In this document: positions 45,451 to 57,408 of the stretch, one piece after another
Layout: the number at the start of each line of letters is the position of its first letter
Numbering within the stretch: position 1 is the first letter of the stretch
Source of the DNA: Citrus sinensis
Taxonomy: Eukaryota; Streptophyta; Magnoliopsida; Sapindales; Rutaceae
Direction: 5' to 3'
Assembly: GCF_022201045.2 (NCBI RefSeq)
Contig: NC_068560.1
Span: forward strand, 4,372,001-4,436,000
DNA length: 64,000 nucleotides
The notes under the pieces: model-generated
What the model saw: only the letters and a program-made list of their open reading frames with translations
The model's database searches: none
What the model was told of the DNA's origin: nothing
Translations under genes and position numbers: made by a program

Positions 45451-46400
45451 TAGAGATGGCCAACGGGCCGTGCCGTGCCAGCCCAGGCCCATCAAAGGAA
45501 GCTCATGCGTGCTCGTGCTCGTGCCGTGCCGTGCTCACTATTTATTTCGTGTCGTGCCGTGCCGTGCCCACACGTGCTCGTGCTCGTGCCCACTCGTGCC
45601 GTGCCATGGGCCGTGCCTAGGAAAAATAGCCCACTAAGCATTTTTCTTTTTTGCTTTTTTTAAGAACGAATGCCAAGTTGTTGTCTTTTTTTTTTCAAGC
45701 TTATGTATTTTTTTTGGATTCATATGCCTTTATTTTAATTTAATAGAATAAAAAATTCAAAACTCAAGTCCATATTCAATAATAATAAATTAATAATAAT
45801 AAGAGAATGTTATATTAGTTGCTAAGTTTGACTTTATGATATTAGAATTCTTTTTTAGCACTTAACAATAACAATAATAGTAATTTTTTTAAGGGTTAAC
45901 TTAATTGTTAACTTGGAATTACGTAGAGTCATATATCATAGTTTATAATAATATTAATACATATTTATAAAATCATTATATTTATAATTTTATTTATTAA
46001 AATCATGATATCAATTATTTATTTAATAAATTATAAACATAAATCAATTATAATTTTTTTGAAACTAAGAATTAAATAAATTTAAAAAACTTGAGCCAAT
46101 AAAAAATATTAAAAGATTCAATTTCAAGTTATTTATAAAATCATAAAATTTTAAGTTTACTTTCATAAAAAAATGAATCGTGCTTATTGCGTGCTTTTTC
46201 GCGTGCCGTGCTTTGGCCCATCTCTAATCGTGCCGTGTTTTTAAGGCCCGCGTGCCTAAAATCTAAGCCCGGCACGGCCCACGTGCGTGCCGTGCCGTGC
46301 CGCGTGCTCTACCGAGACGTGCTCATGCTGTGCCGTGCTGTACGGACACGTGCCGTGCCCGTGCCGTGCCTCGTGCCGTCCGGCCCATTGGCCACCTTTA
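45451..46400. mobile_element. Non-autonomous hAT element with GTGCC-rich subterminal repeats
   Basis: 950 bp. Termini TAGAGATGGCCAACGGGCCG and, on the other strand, TAAAGGTGGCCAATGGGCCG form the inverted repeat. The 8-bp target copies are GTGTAGAG (45443-45450) and ATGTAGAG (46401-46408), one mismatch. The outer 150-200 bp on each side are dense in CGTGCCGTGC/GCTCGTGC words, on opposite strands at the two ends. The middle is AT-rich and non-coding. 8-bp duplications and subterminal repeats are hAT hallmarks. Confidence 0.88.
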
Positions 46401-46408
46401 ATGTAGAG

Positions 46409-47564
46409 TAATAGAGTGTTCAAAGTAAATTTTTGAGGCAAAAAATCATACCTTTTTATTTATAATTTAGATTTACATATTTTGTCACATAAATCACACA
46501 CTCATTCCGCATCGAAGTTCACCAAACACTCTTTCCTTATCTAGCAAATTACAAATCTTTTTTGTTTATTAAAAGGCAATTATCATCTTTCTTTGACAAG
46601 ACTTCCATAATTTCTTTTCACAACACAAAATTTTCTTTTTTTAATAATTAAATTTAATTAATCAGTGTAATTTTTCAACTGCAATATGACTTAGCAATAA
46701 CATATTTAGGACTTTGCAATAATTTTAAAAGATAAATTTTGGCTATTAGAAAAAGAAGATTCCTTATAATTAGAAAAAAATTATTGAAAGTTTATAATTA
46801 CATTAGTAATTTTTAGGATTTTTCAAATTCAAAAAATAATGTAGAATACGAAGATAGTAAAATTGCAAAAAATGAATAGGCTTGATGATAATTTTCTTAC
46901 AAAACATAATAAACACTTTGAGCAAATAAAATAGAGGACTATCGATATACAATAATTATAAAAAGTAATATATTTTCCTAAAATAGTGGATAAGATTTTC
47001 TTCCAAGCGGCTGATTTAATAAATACTAAGTGAAGAGTTTTAAAAATTTCAAAACAAGATCATATAAATTTGGCAAAGGGAATGATTTTAAGAGTTTGAA
47101 ATGTGTTTAAGAAAATACAAAATAAGAAAATATTCACATATTTAATAAATTTAGTGGCTTCTGCGTCAGAGAAATTGAGGATATGGAATCAAAGTAAAGT
47201 TAACCTATTTAGGGAATTTTAACCTAAAATAATTTTTGAATAACTTGGGCACCCAAAACATCCTAAATTAATCAGGGTGCATTGTTTGCTTGGAGATATT
47301 TTTATAATCAAATTAATGCATCGAAAAATACATTAGAAAGGAATACCTAAGATGATAGTTTTAGTAACCAAAAAGAAAGATAAAGGTACATTGCTTAAGT
47401 ATGAGGCAATTATACGTTCAATGTATACGTATAACAGAGAGTTGAGTTTTCAAAATGTTGGTAATTGTACTACTTTACTACTAATATAGATACTATCCTC
47501 TCGGTATTTATAATCAGAGAGGTGCTGGCGCATCTTTGAAATGTTTCAACCGTATAATGCCATT
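46409..47564. other. AT-rich intergenic DNA
   Basis: No ORF, repeat or gene relic that I can support. Confidence 0.6.
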
Positions 47565-48045
47565 ATATAATTTAATAACTTTTTCATACTTTAACAAAGT
47601 CTAATATCCTAAATTAATGTAATAAACATCAATTTACTGTTATCTTACTTGATAAATTAAAAAATCATGAAGTTTTTATTTAATTTGAACCGCACGCTCA
47701 ATTTGAAAGCTAAAATTATGGAAAGGAGTGCCCCACACGGTACATGTTGAAGAGAGAGAATGCATTGATTTAATTGACTCGCGTCAACTTTATACACTAA
47801 ATAATCGCTCTTTCCAGGAGATTATTGCTCTATTAATTCTTCGCTTTTTTTTTACGTAGACGTCGAAAGGTTTCTACTTTCAATCGGAATTTCTCACAAA
47901 AGGCTTGTACTTTCAATCGAAATTTCAAAAGCATTTCTTAAAAACGTGGCCAAATTTTTTCTTTAAAAAAAAAAAAGGGCCGCGGAGGAGATATTTTTGG
48001 ATATGTAGACAGCTAAAATTAGCATCTTTATTCTTAAGCTTAAAG

Positions 48046-48201
48046 CATTAATTACAAATGCGATGGCAGTTGCCAGATCCAGACATTTTCAGGGCATTTT
48101 TGAAGACATTTTTCTGCGCAATCACCTTTGTTTTGACAAAGTCCAGGAAAATCAATGCATCTACAATAATCATGATAACAAAAATTTTTGCAGATCCTCA
48201 T
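48046..48201 (-). pseudogene. Cysteine-rich small peptide ORF, copy B (frameshifted 3' end)
   Basis: Minus from 48201: MRICKNFCYHDYCRCIDF, then the same cysteine spacing as copy A. GDCAEKC is open, so the stop seen in copy A is absent here. A 2-base loss after CPE shifts the last 14 residues and removes the final two cysteines. Together the two copies imply an ancestral open frame with ten cysteines. Confidence 0.4.
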
Positions 48202-49212
48202 CGCCAACACACATAAGATATGCGCCTCCTTAGAATGTTAACAACAGACTTAATTTCAGATAACCAAGCGATAGATGCATCTACAATACAGCGGCTAATC
48301 TGTTATATATACTCCAAGAATCTCGTATGCTGTAGGTAACATGTCATAAGCCAAGAGTATAACAAAAAATTTAGAGTTTTCATTAGAAATGTGCTCACTA
48401 ATACTATTAAATATGCAAAATACATTATTTAATAAGTACAAATGCAAGCTTTTAAATACGAACTTCTGTGCATTTTACAGTGCTGTTTATTTCTAAATTC
48501 ACATTTTAAATACACTAACTTTCGCCGAAAAAAAAGAGAGATTAATGTATTTTATGGGATGGGAAAGAGACTAACGAGATTATTGCACAAGATGAGAATG
48601 ATCAGGACTGAGGTCTTCAAAGAAGTTGTTTCATCCATGTTTACATAATAATGGCCTTGGGGCTTTGATTTACGGTTACAGAGAAAGTGGGGTCTCTGAA
48701 ATGGGCCAGTGGCCAATGGGCACTTATAATTTTATATCCAAACCTTTGAGGCGATTAAGCTAGGTGCAATTAGTACTAATGATGGTGATATCTTCTGGCC
48801 CAATGTGAGATTAGAATGTCAGCTAAGCAATTGCATCATTCACTAATTATCATAACTTTGCAGTTAACAATGGCAAAAAAGTCTGGTTAAAAGTCATAAA
48901 TACACGGTTAATAACGGCCAACAAATCCAGTCAATGAAGGCACAATATCCGTATGAATATGCAAGTTTGTACTCTTTGTTGCAGTACATATTCTAATAAC
49001 TGTTTGCTTCCTCTCATTATTAGTCCTTGGGGTTGGGGGGGGGGGGGGGGAACTCTATGGTCTCACTTGAATTATCCATAGATTTTCCTAATTTCTTTGT
49101 TTTAATATCTCATTATTAGTCCTTGTTGCAATGCACATCTTTTGGCTGAATTTGTCCTTTGTCTCTTAATTGATTTCTTGAAGCAATTTATGATATATGA
49201 AGCAATCACTAA

Positions 49213-50103
49213 TGTTTAGGGAATGAAATAGGATGACCAAGATAAAGGTGTTTGCTCATACATTATCGTGCTCTCCTTAAAGTAAAAGTGAGCAAATGGT
49301 TGAGCAGATCACCTCGACCAAAATAATAGTGATGATCTCGAGCATATCATCTCGACCAGGATGTTTTTGGTCACCTCGACCAGAATAATATGTGGTGACC
49401 TCGAACACATCACCTTGACCAGGATGTTATTGGTCACCTCGACCAGAATAATATGTGGCGACCTTGACCACATCACCTTGACCAGGAGGTTACCAGGAAG
49501 CACAACTCAGTCAAAACATTTTCTCCGAAATATTAGGGACCATATTCTTAGTGGGTTGAAATTAGTTGTTTTCTTGAGAATTATAGGGGAGAGGATAAAA
49601 ACCGCTATAATTTCCTATTAAACCCTGGGAAGAGGAAGGAAAGGGGATTCTTCATTCTTTTTTTTTTTCTCTCTCTGGGCAACTGAACCCATTGGACCTT
49701 TTTCTCTCTCTACCATTGGGAAATTTCTCTTTCGCTTATGATTTCTTTAAGATTAATTATTTTCCTTTAAATTTACTTAAAAGTTTTTTTGTTTAAAGCA
49801 ATCATAATTAAGCCACATGAATTGTGGTATGGGTTTTTCCAAGTAAGACACAAATCGCTAACTTGAGCGTCGAAGGGTTCTCGCCGGAAAAACTTTCGGC
49901 GCCTCCTAACTGTTAGCTGTGCTCACAGGCTCACAGGTTATCTGCTCATGGATCGTCTGCTCATGAATTGTCTGCTCATGGAACATCTACTCATAGAAAA
50001 TCTGCTCATGGTGCTAACAAATCAGCGGCTTCCCACCAAACAAATTTAATGTTGATGCAGGGATCTGAGATTTGACCAACTCATCCGGATTTCGACATCA
50101 ACA
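49213..50103. mobile_element. Solo LTR (891 bp) related to the gypsy element at 28.3 kb
   Basis: Starts TGTTTAGGGAATG, ends CGACATCAACA, with target copies ACTAA (49208-49212) and GCTAA (50104-50108). The undisturbed site in copy A reads GCTAA, so the left copy has mutated. The block TTGAGCGTCGAAGGGTT...GCCGGAAAAAC...CGGCG near 49863-49903 matches the LTR end of the 28.3-32.6 kb element, so both belong to related gypsy families. A 63-bp unit (GGTCACCTCGACCAGAATAA) is repeated three times at about 49305-49494. Confidence 0.9.
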
Positions 50104-50256
50104 GCTAACAAAATGAATTAATGTTCTGCTTTGCACCCACTGCCATTCATTATCAAGCACCCACACCTATATAAAAGCATGTAATCATATATATTCACTC
50201 CATAGACTTTAATTGTAAACATCTGAAGCAGTTGGGGGTTCATAATCACGACCATC

Positions 50257-52184
50257 TTAAGCCTGAATGCGACAAGGTCTTCTAATTGATTTTCTAAAAT
50301 ACAATATCACCTTGATTGTAAGGGGAATCATGTGCCCAAGAAATAGAGTTCCCCCCAATGCAAAACCATACGTAAGATAAAATATATGGAGCAGATGGAA
50401 GCAATGAAACGTATATGGTCTAGCAGGAAATCTATAGAGGCCATGTAAGTCATTGCCATAGCTGTGATTACTACCCACATTGTCCCCATCAAAAACGACA
50501 CAAGAATCCTACGCTTCTGAAGTGGCAAGCCGCTTATGAGCAGTAGTAAAATGCTCAGAGAACCCAGAAAACCAGTGGTATTGAACAATAAAAAGCAGGT
50601 GTAACGATGTGTAGTTGCTGATGTCGGCAAGAAGAAGAAGAAGTGTCATGCCAAGGACTATTGAGGAGGGTCCTCACCAGCTTGGAAAGCCATGCAGCAA
50701 TCAGTGATGCCACCACCATTATGGCATTTCTCATTTTTTCCAACCAATCATCTTCCAGCTTTTTAGTTGAATTTTCTAACCCTTTACCTTGTTGATTTTG
50801 GCTATTACTTTCAAGGGATATTAAGCTGTTAGTCTGTTCACTTGCTGACAATTGAACATCCTTTGCTCTATATGCCCCAGCACGTCGAATCAACTCCCCA
50901 ATCTCCCAATCTTTTATGTCTCTTTTGCTTTGTGCTAGTACATCCAATGCTGTGAAGCCATTTGCATTAAGAGCATTCGCATCTATGATAACTAGTTGTC
51001 AAAAACCTTATGACCCGCATATTTGATTATTAGTATGTGATAAAAAGAAAGCATAAATTTCAATTTACATACGCCCACCTAGAATGACAATATTCAACTA
51101 ACTCCACAAGGATCAGAAAACATAACTTTACTCCATTCGTCGTTAAGAAGATAAAAAGAATTTCATCAACACGCTCTCATTTTGCTCTCACCTTTGAAAA
51201 TGAAAATGGTAGTAAATTGGTAATTTCATATCTTGCAAGTAAATAAAAGATTGTCATTTTAGTTGGCGTAAATTAAACTATACCCAAATACAAATGTTCA
51301 TTAAAATAAATGAGTGCCTATTATGTGATCTGCATTAGATTTCTAAACTTGTTATTTGAAAAGCAAGCCAAAATTGACCTTCTAAAGCAATTCTTGCTTG
51401 CTACAAATCAAATTATTCGGAACTGGTAGAGATAATTTAACTCATTAGAAAAACTCTTAAGATTGTGATTGATTTGAACTTGGAAGATTTTTCACCTTTA
51501 AGTATATTTATTTATTTAGCAGCAGAAACAAATTATGCACTTTACAATTGTGAATAAAGCAGTACCTCAATTTGTTTACCTGCAACTGCGAGCTGCAAGA
51601 TAGTCATGCCATATCATCGTCAGCATTCAAAAATTGAGGATCATCTATATTATCCATCAAAAATTTCAGTGCATCCAGCTGATTGTGTATCACACACAGA
51701 TGTAAGATGGTCTCACTCCAATCGTGGTGGCTGAAGCTGCAAGCAGTCTGGTTCTGAAAAACTCTTCTAAGACATCAATCCGTCCTTTCATGGCTGCCAA
51801 ATGAAGAGGGTTTCTTCCATCCAGATCGCGAGCAAAACACAAGGCAGGATTAACTGGTAAAAGTGCTTTTATCTTGTTAACATGACCCTTTTGAGATGCT
51901 ATGTGAAGTGTTGAATATTGATTTGAGTTTAACTCTCCAGCAAGCTCTGGCTATTGGCATATAATGTCCTTCTCAAAATCCACATGCCCAAGCAATGCTG
52001 CCGCATGCAAAGGAGACTCAGAGAGACAATTCACCCCAACTCTGTCTATGATTAATTGATCCTGTTGAAGTAATTCTAACAAGGTAGGCACACTCCCTTT
52101 TAATGTTGCTTCATAAAGCATACTTTTCATTGTTTCCATATCCGGTGCTATTGATCTTTGATGTCTGGGAAATTTTGCTTGCAA
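50257..52184 (-). pseudogene. Ankyrin-repeat PGG-domain protein, copy B, broken
   Basis: Minus strand. The likely start is METMKSMLYEATLKGSV at about 52139. Ankyrin repeats follow: ESPLHAAALLGHVDF, a TAG at 51951, then YSTLHIASQKGHVNKIKALL and GRNPLHLAAMKGRIDVLEE to about 51720, with further breaks. After an intron-like gap (about 51000-51580), a 3' exon (50947 on) reads ALDVLAQSKRDIKDWEIG, then VVASLIAA. There a one-base loss breaks the PGG motif, and the transmembrane helices continue in another frame (CFLLFNTTGFLGSLSILLLL, MGTMWVVITAMAM). The intact family consists of membrane proteins linked to defence and salicylate responses (ACD6-like). This copy is not functional. Confidence 0.82.
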
Positions 52185-53239
52185 AAATCAAAACGTATAA
52201 ACTATAGATTAATTAAAGACCAGCAGCTCGACATTCATACATACAGAGCCTTGAGTAGACTTTAAATAAAGTAAAAAGTTGTGTCCAATTTTTCAAAGCA
52301 TAAAATCTATTTCATTCTTAATTTCCATCCTATGGACCTGCACTGTTTGATATTTTGATGTGTTTGAAATTTTGCTTGTAGAAATATTAGACCTGCCTCT
52401 TGAATTTTTTATACATGTAGGATCCTAATGCATGGGGTTCGGGTAAAATGTCGAAGAGCTGATCAATTTTTTTTAAAAAAAATCAAATTGTTTGTGGTGA
52501 TGTACAAATTTCTTTGAAAGAGTTTAGGAAAGTGACAACTTTTTTCAATTCTCAGAATTTACAGTCCTTATATTCATCATCTCATTAACTAGTCAACAAT
52601 TATTATTAAAATTTCATTATTGTTGTTAAATGACAATTAGTTGTGTGAAGTGCCTCATTACTCTGTTTTTGTCTACTCATCCTCGACACTGATAACCACA
52701 TCCCAATGTTCTTAGTACCTTGCCATCGTCGTTGGCGTGGTGCTATACCAGTTTCCAGCAAACGTAGACAACCAAAACAATTCTAACTTGCGAGAAACAG
52801 TGAAAATGTTGATAATCAAAACCTGAGTTATTGTTGAGGTTTAGGTTGCCGTCAAGAAATTCTGATAGAAGGAAAATCCTGGCAATGAAGGCTGCTTGCT
52901 CCAAGCTGCAGCTATCAAATCCTCAAAATTTCCAGCCGGCTAAATGTAACTGCACAAAATTAAACGAAAAAGAAGCTAACATTGTTCATCCATTACCCTT
53001 CGCCAAACTTGTTTGAGTTGACATAAGGACACTAGAATTTCATGCCTTTTAACAGTTTCAGTTCCAACCCAACAATTAATCATCAAAATTTAAACTGCAA
53101 ATCAGGTTAGAAAGAGAGAACAATGGAGACTTGGTGATTAAGCATTTTTGACTTACCACCTTTGCTGATCATTATCTACAGAATACATCTATGAATTCGC
53201 TGCCAACTGAGACCAGGAGCTGGTTTCATATTTTTGCAT
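52185..53239. other. Upstream of the ankyrin pseudogene; repeated resistance-gene flank
   Basis: Bases 52840-53010 (GCAGCTATCAAATCCTCAAA, AAAAAGAAGCTAAC) match the flank repeats at 26290-26480 and 27180-27300. No gene is supported. Confidence 0.5.
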
Positions 53240-53520
53240 CAATGAGTGCTAAACTCTTTAGATTGGTTAATGAGATCATCTAGCTGGGGAAAACAGCGTT
53301 GCCTCTGTATGACTCTATTGCTAATTCCTTTAAATTGAGAGGTGGTTGCAAGGCTTCAAGAAGTTGTTGATCGTCCTCCTTCTTCCTCCATCTTCATCTT
53401 CCTCTGTCAAAATTAAGTCTCAAATCAATGAGGTTTTTCATTTTCTCTGGCTCTAATCTCTTAGCCTTGCCTACATCTGACACGTTTCACAATCCTCTGC
53501 TCCGTCCTCCAAACATCTGC
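53240..53520 (-). pseudogene. Small LRR relic of the CNL family (fourth copy)
   Basis: Bases 53255-53400 match the same part of copies 1 and 2 (13090-13240 and 33715-33850): TTTAGATTGGTTAATGA-ATCATC, TTGCCTCTGTATGACTCTAT, GGTGGTTGCAAGGCTTCAAG. A second stretch (GCTCTAATCTCTTAGCCT, 53450) matches 13300. Only part of the LRR remains, without an open frame. Confidence 0.75.
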
Positions 53521-54649
53521 CGCAATTTTCAAATGTAAAAACATAAATCAATAATGAATCTGCAAAATAGCTTAAACTTTCAAATTAATTTCAGTTTTTT
53601 GAATTCATATATATATTTTAGCTGTCTATGCGCACCAAAATAGTTTCTGGTGACATAATGATAAGTGGTATCTCTCTGCGAGTAGATGATTCCCGCTCAG
53701 GATTAAAAAAGAAAAAATTAAAAAAAAAAGGAAAACAAAAACAGATAGAGAAATGAACAAAAATTGATTCTGTCAATTAAGAAAAATAAAGTTAAACAGA
53801 GTTGTTGCCTCGATTTTCTTAAAGTAGCTCGTATCCGGTCATTCAGGGCATGCAGTAATCTCTGACTATCAAATCCAACTCTAAAACCTGAATCCAGTGC
53901 ACAATTGATTAGAATATTGAGCCTAATGTTTGAACTCTGAATCCAGTTCAAAATTCACTCACATCAAAGCCATTAGCGCTCCGCTCTGCTCCTCCGCTAT
54001 CAACTGCAGTAGCTGCAAATGGAAACATAAAATCAGGCAAAAAATAATAATTGAAGAAAGATGGTAAGAAAATACAGATCTCTACAAGAAGAGATTGTTG
54101 GCAACCTCTCAATGACTTTTCTATCGTTCAACTGCCGGGACATGAACTTCTTCAGCGTCAGACGGCGATAAATCAAAACAGTTGATCTCCACGAAGCGAC
54201 GCCGTTTGTCGTCGTCATCTCTTTTCTTAGTTCTCACAACAGAAAAACAAGAGAGGATTGTTGTTCTCTTTAAAATACTTACGTAGAAGCTACTTAAGGG
54301 TCCGAGTTGAAAATCAGACCCCACAATCACAATTCACAAACTCGTATTTACTTTCGGAGCTGGCTACGGTACAGATTCTGTACCTTACAGACCAGGTTAG
54401 CCAGCTCCCCAATGGTGCCATTTGCTGACTTTGTTTCCACATACAGGGACACGTGGAGTGCATGGAGTGGGGGATGTATGTTACAGAACCTGTGACATAG
54501 ACTTCTCCTTACACTTTCGATATTCTTTTGTCCTCCTCTTGTATTTAATTTAACTTCCGATATTATTTATGCATGCCCCAGTAAGAGAGTGACTCGTGCC
54601 TTAAATTGCCACCTCAAATAGAAAAACCTACACCACCGAAAAAGACCAA
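53521..54649. other. Intergenic stretch, no supported gene
   Basis: Overlapping short minus-strand open frames at 53718-54330 do not agree on one frame and match nothing I know. A first exon cannot be excluded, since ATGACGACGACAAAC at 54218 has a possible donor further on. Confidence 0.4.
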
Positions 54650-54880
54650 TAATAATATAGCAAATGCTAAGTTACAATAATTGTAACATACATTCTTCAT
54701 GTGAACCACATAAATTATGGGTCTTATAATTTTGTGTAGTTCACATGAGGGATGTATGTTACAATTATTGTAACTTAGAGGCTCCCTAATAATATAGGAT
54801 TGGCGAAGACCCAATCTAAGCTAAGTCTACTGCATGGGGCCAGGCCAGTAATATTCCTTCGGTGGCAGCCATTGAAGGTT
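54585..54880. repeat. Duplicated segment shared with 58262-58450
   Basis: GTAAGAGAG-GAC, AAATAGAAAAACCTACACCACC, AGCTAAGTCTACTGCA and GTAATATTCCTTCGGTGG occur in the same order in both places. This copy is interrupted by the MITE at 54661-54786, and the other is not. Confidence 0.85.
54661..54786. mobile_element. Mutator-type hairpin MITE, 126 bp, 11-bp target duplication
   Basis: Flanked by TAATAATATAG at 54650-54660 and 54787-54797. The terminal regions are inverted copies: a 27-bp stretch from CTAAGTTACAATAATTGTAA onward is perfect on both sides, and pairing continues imperfectly to near the centre. The uninterrupted site with a single TAATAATATAG is at about 58346. A 9-11-bp duplication is typical of Mutator elements. 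Confidence 0.9.
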
Positions 54881-54980
54881 TATTTAGATGTATTTATCTA
54901 AAAATTCTAAACCCCACTCACATACGTTTTTTTTTTTAAAAAAAAAAAAGGTTCCTTGATGCCATCACCTAAGGCACTTA

Positions 54981-55253
54981 GGGTGCGTTTGGAATTGAGG
55001 TTGGACAGCTGTAGCTTAAAAGCTACAGCACTAAAGTGTTTGGTAAACACTAGCTGCTGTAGTTTTTAAGCTATATTGATATGATTTTTCACTTGTATAA
55101 TACAAAATTTATTATATCTTTAATAATTTTATTAAAATTATTATTTAAAATTTATATTTACTATATATTATTAACTTTTGTTTCATAATTACAGCTTTTT
55201 TTTCACAGCAGTTGTAGCTTAAAAGCTACAGCACCTCAATCCCAAACGCACCC
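54981..55253. mobile_element. Tourist-type (PIF/Harbinger) MITE, 273 bp
   Basis: Termini GGGTGCGTTTGGAATTGAGG and the inverse of GGGTGCGTTTGGGATTGAGG. Target copies TTA at 54978-54980 and 55254-55256. AGCTTAAAAGCTACAGCAC recurs inside both arms in inverted order. AT-rich middle, no coding. Confidence 0.88.
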
Positions 55254-55256
55254 TTA

Positions 55257-56246
55257 ATTCTAGGGATCTCGACAGCAACATTGGAGAAACTGACAAACAT
55301 ATCAACAGCATTGCGCCACATATAGCCGTTGTAATTCTAATTTTACTGCTCAATAAGTTTGAATTTTGGCAGAAAGCCAAACAGGTCTCCATGCATATAT
55401 TTGAACGTAAATATTAAGTTTTTTTAAAAAATAAAATATAATTTTTTTAATATATAATCTCATAAATATTAATAATATTTATTTTTATTTTTTAAATTAT
55501 AATTATAAATATAAAGAGATATTATAAAACAAACTTACCTAAAATCTTATCATATATAGGATTCTCATTCACAATAAAAATTAAAAATTAAAAAGTTTGT
55601 TTATTATTGGACAGCCTCTATTTAAGCTTCGATCATTAATCGATGAACTTAAAAGGGGTGTCTTCCCTTCCATGATAGGAAGTGTGTTTTTATTTATCTA
55701 TATAGCCTCTATCACTTCCATGATCCATCACCTATTCATCTGTTTCCACTTCGTGCCATTTTCTGATGTTTGCTGTCTGCGAGCCACCAACTGGCGCATA
55801 CGTTATTCTGACAACTACAAAGCTATTAATTAAACCAGATCCTAGGGTTAAAAATTAAGCTTTGACTGGAGTGCTATGCCGTAAAGGAACTTGATTCATG
55901 TCCCCTATTTTCAATTATTTTTTATCTAGCGCGTAACGACGACGGAATCGTCCTACCCAATATGATTGGTGTTCGACGACGGAATCATGTCCCCTTTTGT
56001 ATCCTTTTCTATTCATCTTTTCAAGAGAGTTATTCTTTCTGGAAAAGGCACACATAAGAATTTCCTATATAAACGCTCTCATTGTACCCTTTGTTGAATA
56101 ACAAACTTGCTTCTTAATCCAATTCAGTGTATTAGCAGTTAGTAAATTAATTAACGTTCCGAACTCTATTAAAAGTCTCGTTGCCCCTTATTAACTTGCC
56201 TTTTCTAGTGGAAGAGAGATTTGCAGCAGAAAGGGTAAGCAAAGAA
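55257..56246. other. Intergenic DNA and probable promoter of the 56.2-kb gene
   Basis: Nothing coding is recognised. A TATATAAACG motif at about 56066-56075 lies about 175 bp ahead of the ATG at 56247 and could be the TATA box. Confidence 0.5.
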
Positions 56247-57408
56247 ATGGAAGTGCTGAGGCGTGATCCTCGTCAAAGGTATGGATTAATTCTCTTCTCT
56301 TCTCTTCTCTCAATGATATATAAGTCATTTGCTTAATTTCAATAATATCCTTTCAGTTTCATTATAAAATTTGGGTTTCAAGTGGAGAGATAATTGCATT
56401 AATTCATAATAGAGAAAATGACTTTTTGCAGGTCATACACTGTGATTAACATGTCCAGCAATGTAACCCACATGCATCCACCAACTATTATTGGGTAAGC
56501 AACTACTTTCATTATATAATTTAAATTATTTTCAGTATTATATATTTAAGTTATTTTTTATGTATATATATGTGTGTGTATATGTGTGTGTATATAAAAT
56601 ATCCTTTGGCTAGTATGTATAACAGTGAAAATAATTTAAATTATAGACTTATTTTCACTATTAGAATCAGAGACTTATTTTATAATAACCATAATTTGCT
56701 TAATTTAAATTATTTTCACCATTAGATATTTTCACTTGTTTGTATGTATATATGATGCAACACGGCAATATAAAGTCATGATTTGTTCATCTTGCACCAA
56801 AATTATGCAAATTAAGGCGGGGGTGATCTGGGTTGGGCTTGGCACAAGCCATAGCTTTGTGATCCAGGCTTTAGGCCATAGCCTAAGATGATATTTATAA
56901 CAGACAATATAACATATTCCTCATCATTTATATTACTTTGATGTAAAACTTTGTTATCAAATTAAGTAATTATATCTTATTTTGATGGTTTTGCAGTGTG
57001 CAAAATTCCTCATCACCATCGGCACCGTACCACGCACTCTTTGTATTTCTAATTCCATTGCTTGTCGGAGTTATTGATATTAATAATGTTCAAGAAAAAA
57101 ATAAATCCTTGATCGAAACACACCCGATAAATATGTGCCCATTTCTGTTAGCTCCACTCATCTACGTCTTTGCATATTTTGCTGCCATAATATCGGAGCG
57201 TCAAATCTTCAAGGCAGCTGCTATGATCTCAGGATCTCTTTGCTTAGTCTCATTGGTCTCCATTATCCTACCACACCCATATGGACATTTTAGTTTCATC
57301 ATATGGACTTTTCTTCTTCTTGTTGCTTATCACAAGAGGCTTCATAAGAAGATTTGGGAAATTTGGAATAGATTTGGAGGAAACAACCAACAATTATTGC
57401 CAATGTAG
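56247..57408 (+). CDS. Unrecognised small multi-pass membrane protein, three exons
   Basis: Exons 56247-56278, 56432-56494 and 56997-57408 have GT-AG borders and matching phases, giving 168 residues: MEVLRRDPRQRSYTV at the start, GGNNQQLLPM at the end. After a polar N-terminus of about 45 residues there are four hydrophobic segments: ALFVFLIPLLVGVI, PFLLAPLIYVFAYFAAII, AAAMISGSLCLVSLVSIIL and FSFIIWTFLLLVAY. The C-terminus is basic (HKRLHKKIWEIWNRF). I know no family for it. The absence of lesions and the clean splice sites, among so many pseudogenes, suggest a real, possibly lineage-restricted gene. The exon model is mine. The first exon is only 32 bases and is the least certain. Confidence 0.65.

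Larger units (their letters stand above)
47565..50690. repeat. Segmental duplication, copy B, split by a solo LTR
   Basis: Matches 22785-25048 in the same orientation. The match is continuous to 49212, breaks for the 891-bp solo LTR, and resumes at 50104 to about 50690. Copy A carries the uninterrupted site (GCTAACAAAATG at about 24465), which proves the LTR came in after the duplication. Beyond 50690 copy B continues into the ankyrin gene, whereas copy A stops. Confidence 0.92.

Noticed and set aside
45451-46400. Open frames rich in Arg/Ala/Val/Pro at both ends of the hAT element
   Set aside because: Translations of GTGCC repeats, not genes.
53718-54330. Three overlapping minus-strand frames of 61-77 codons
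   Set aside because: Mutually incompatible frames without known motifs. A hidden first exon is possible but unsupported.
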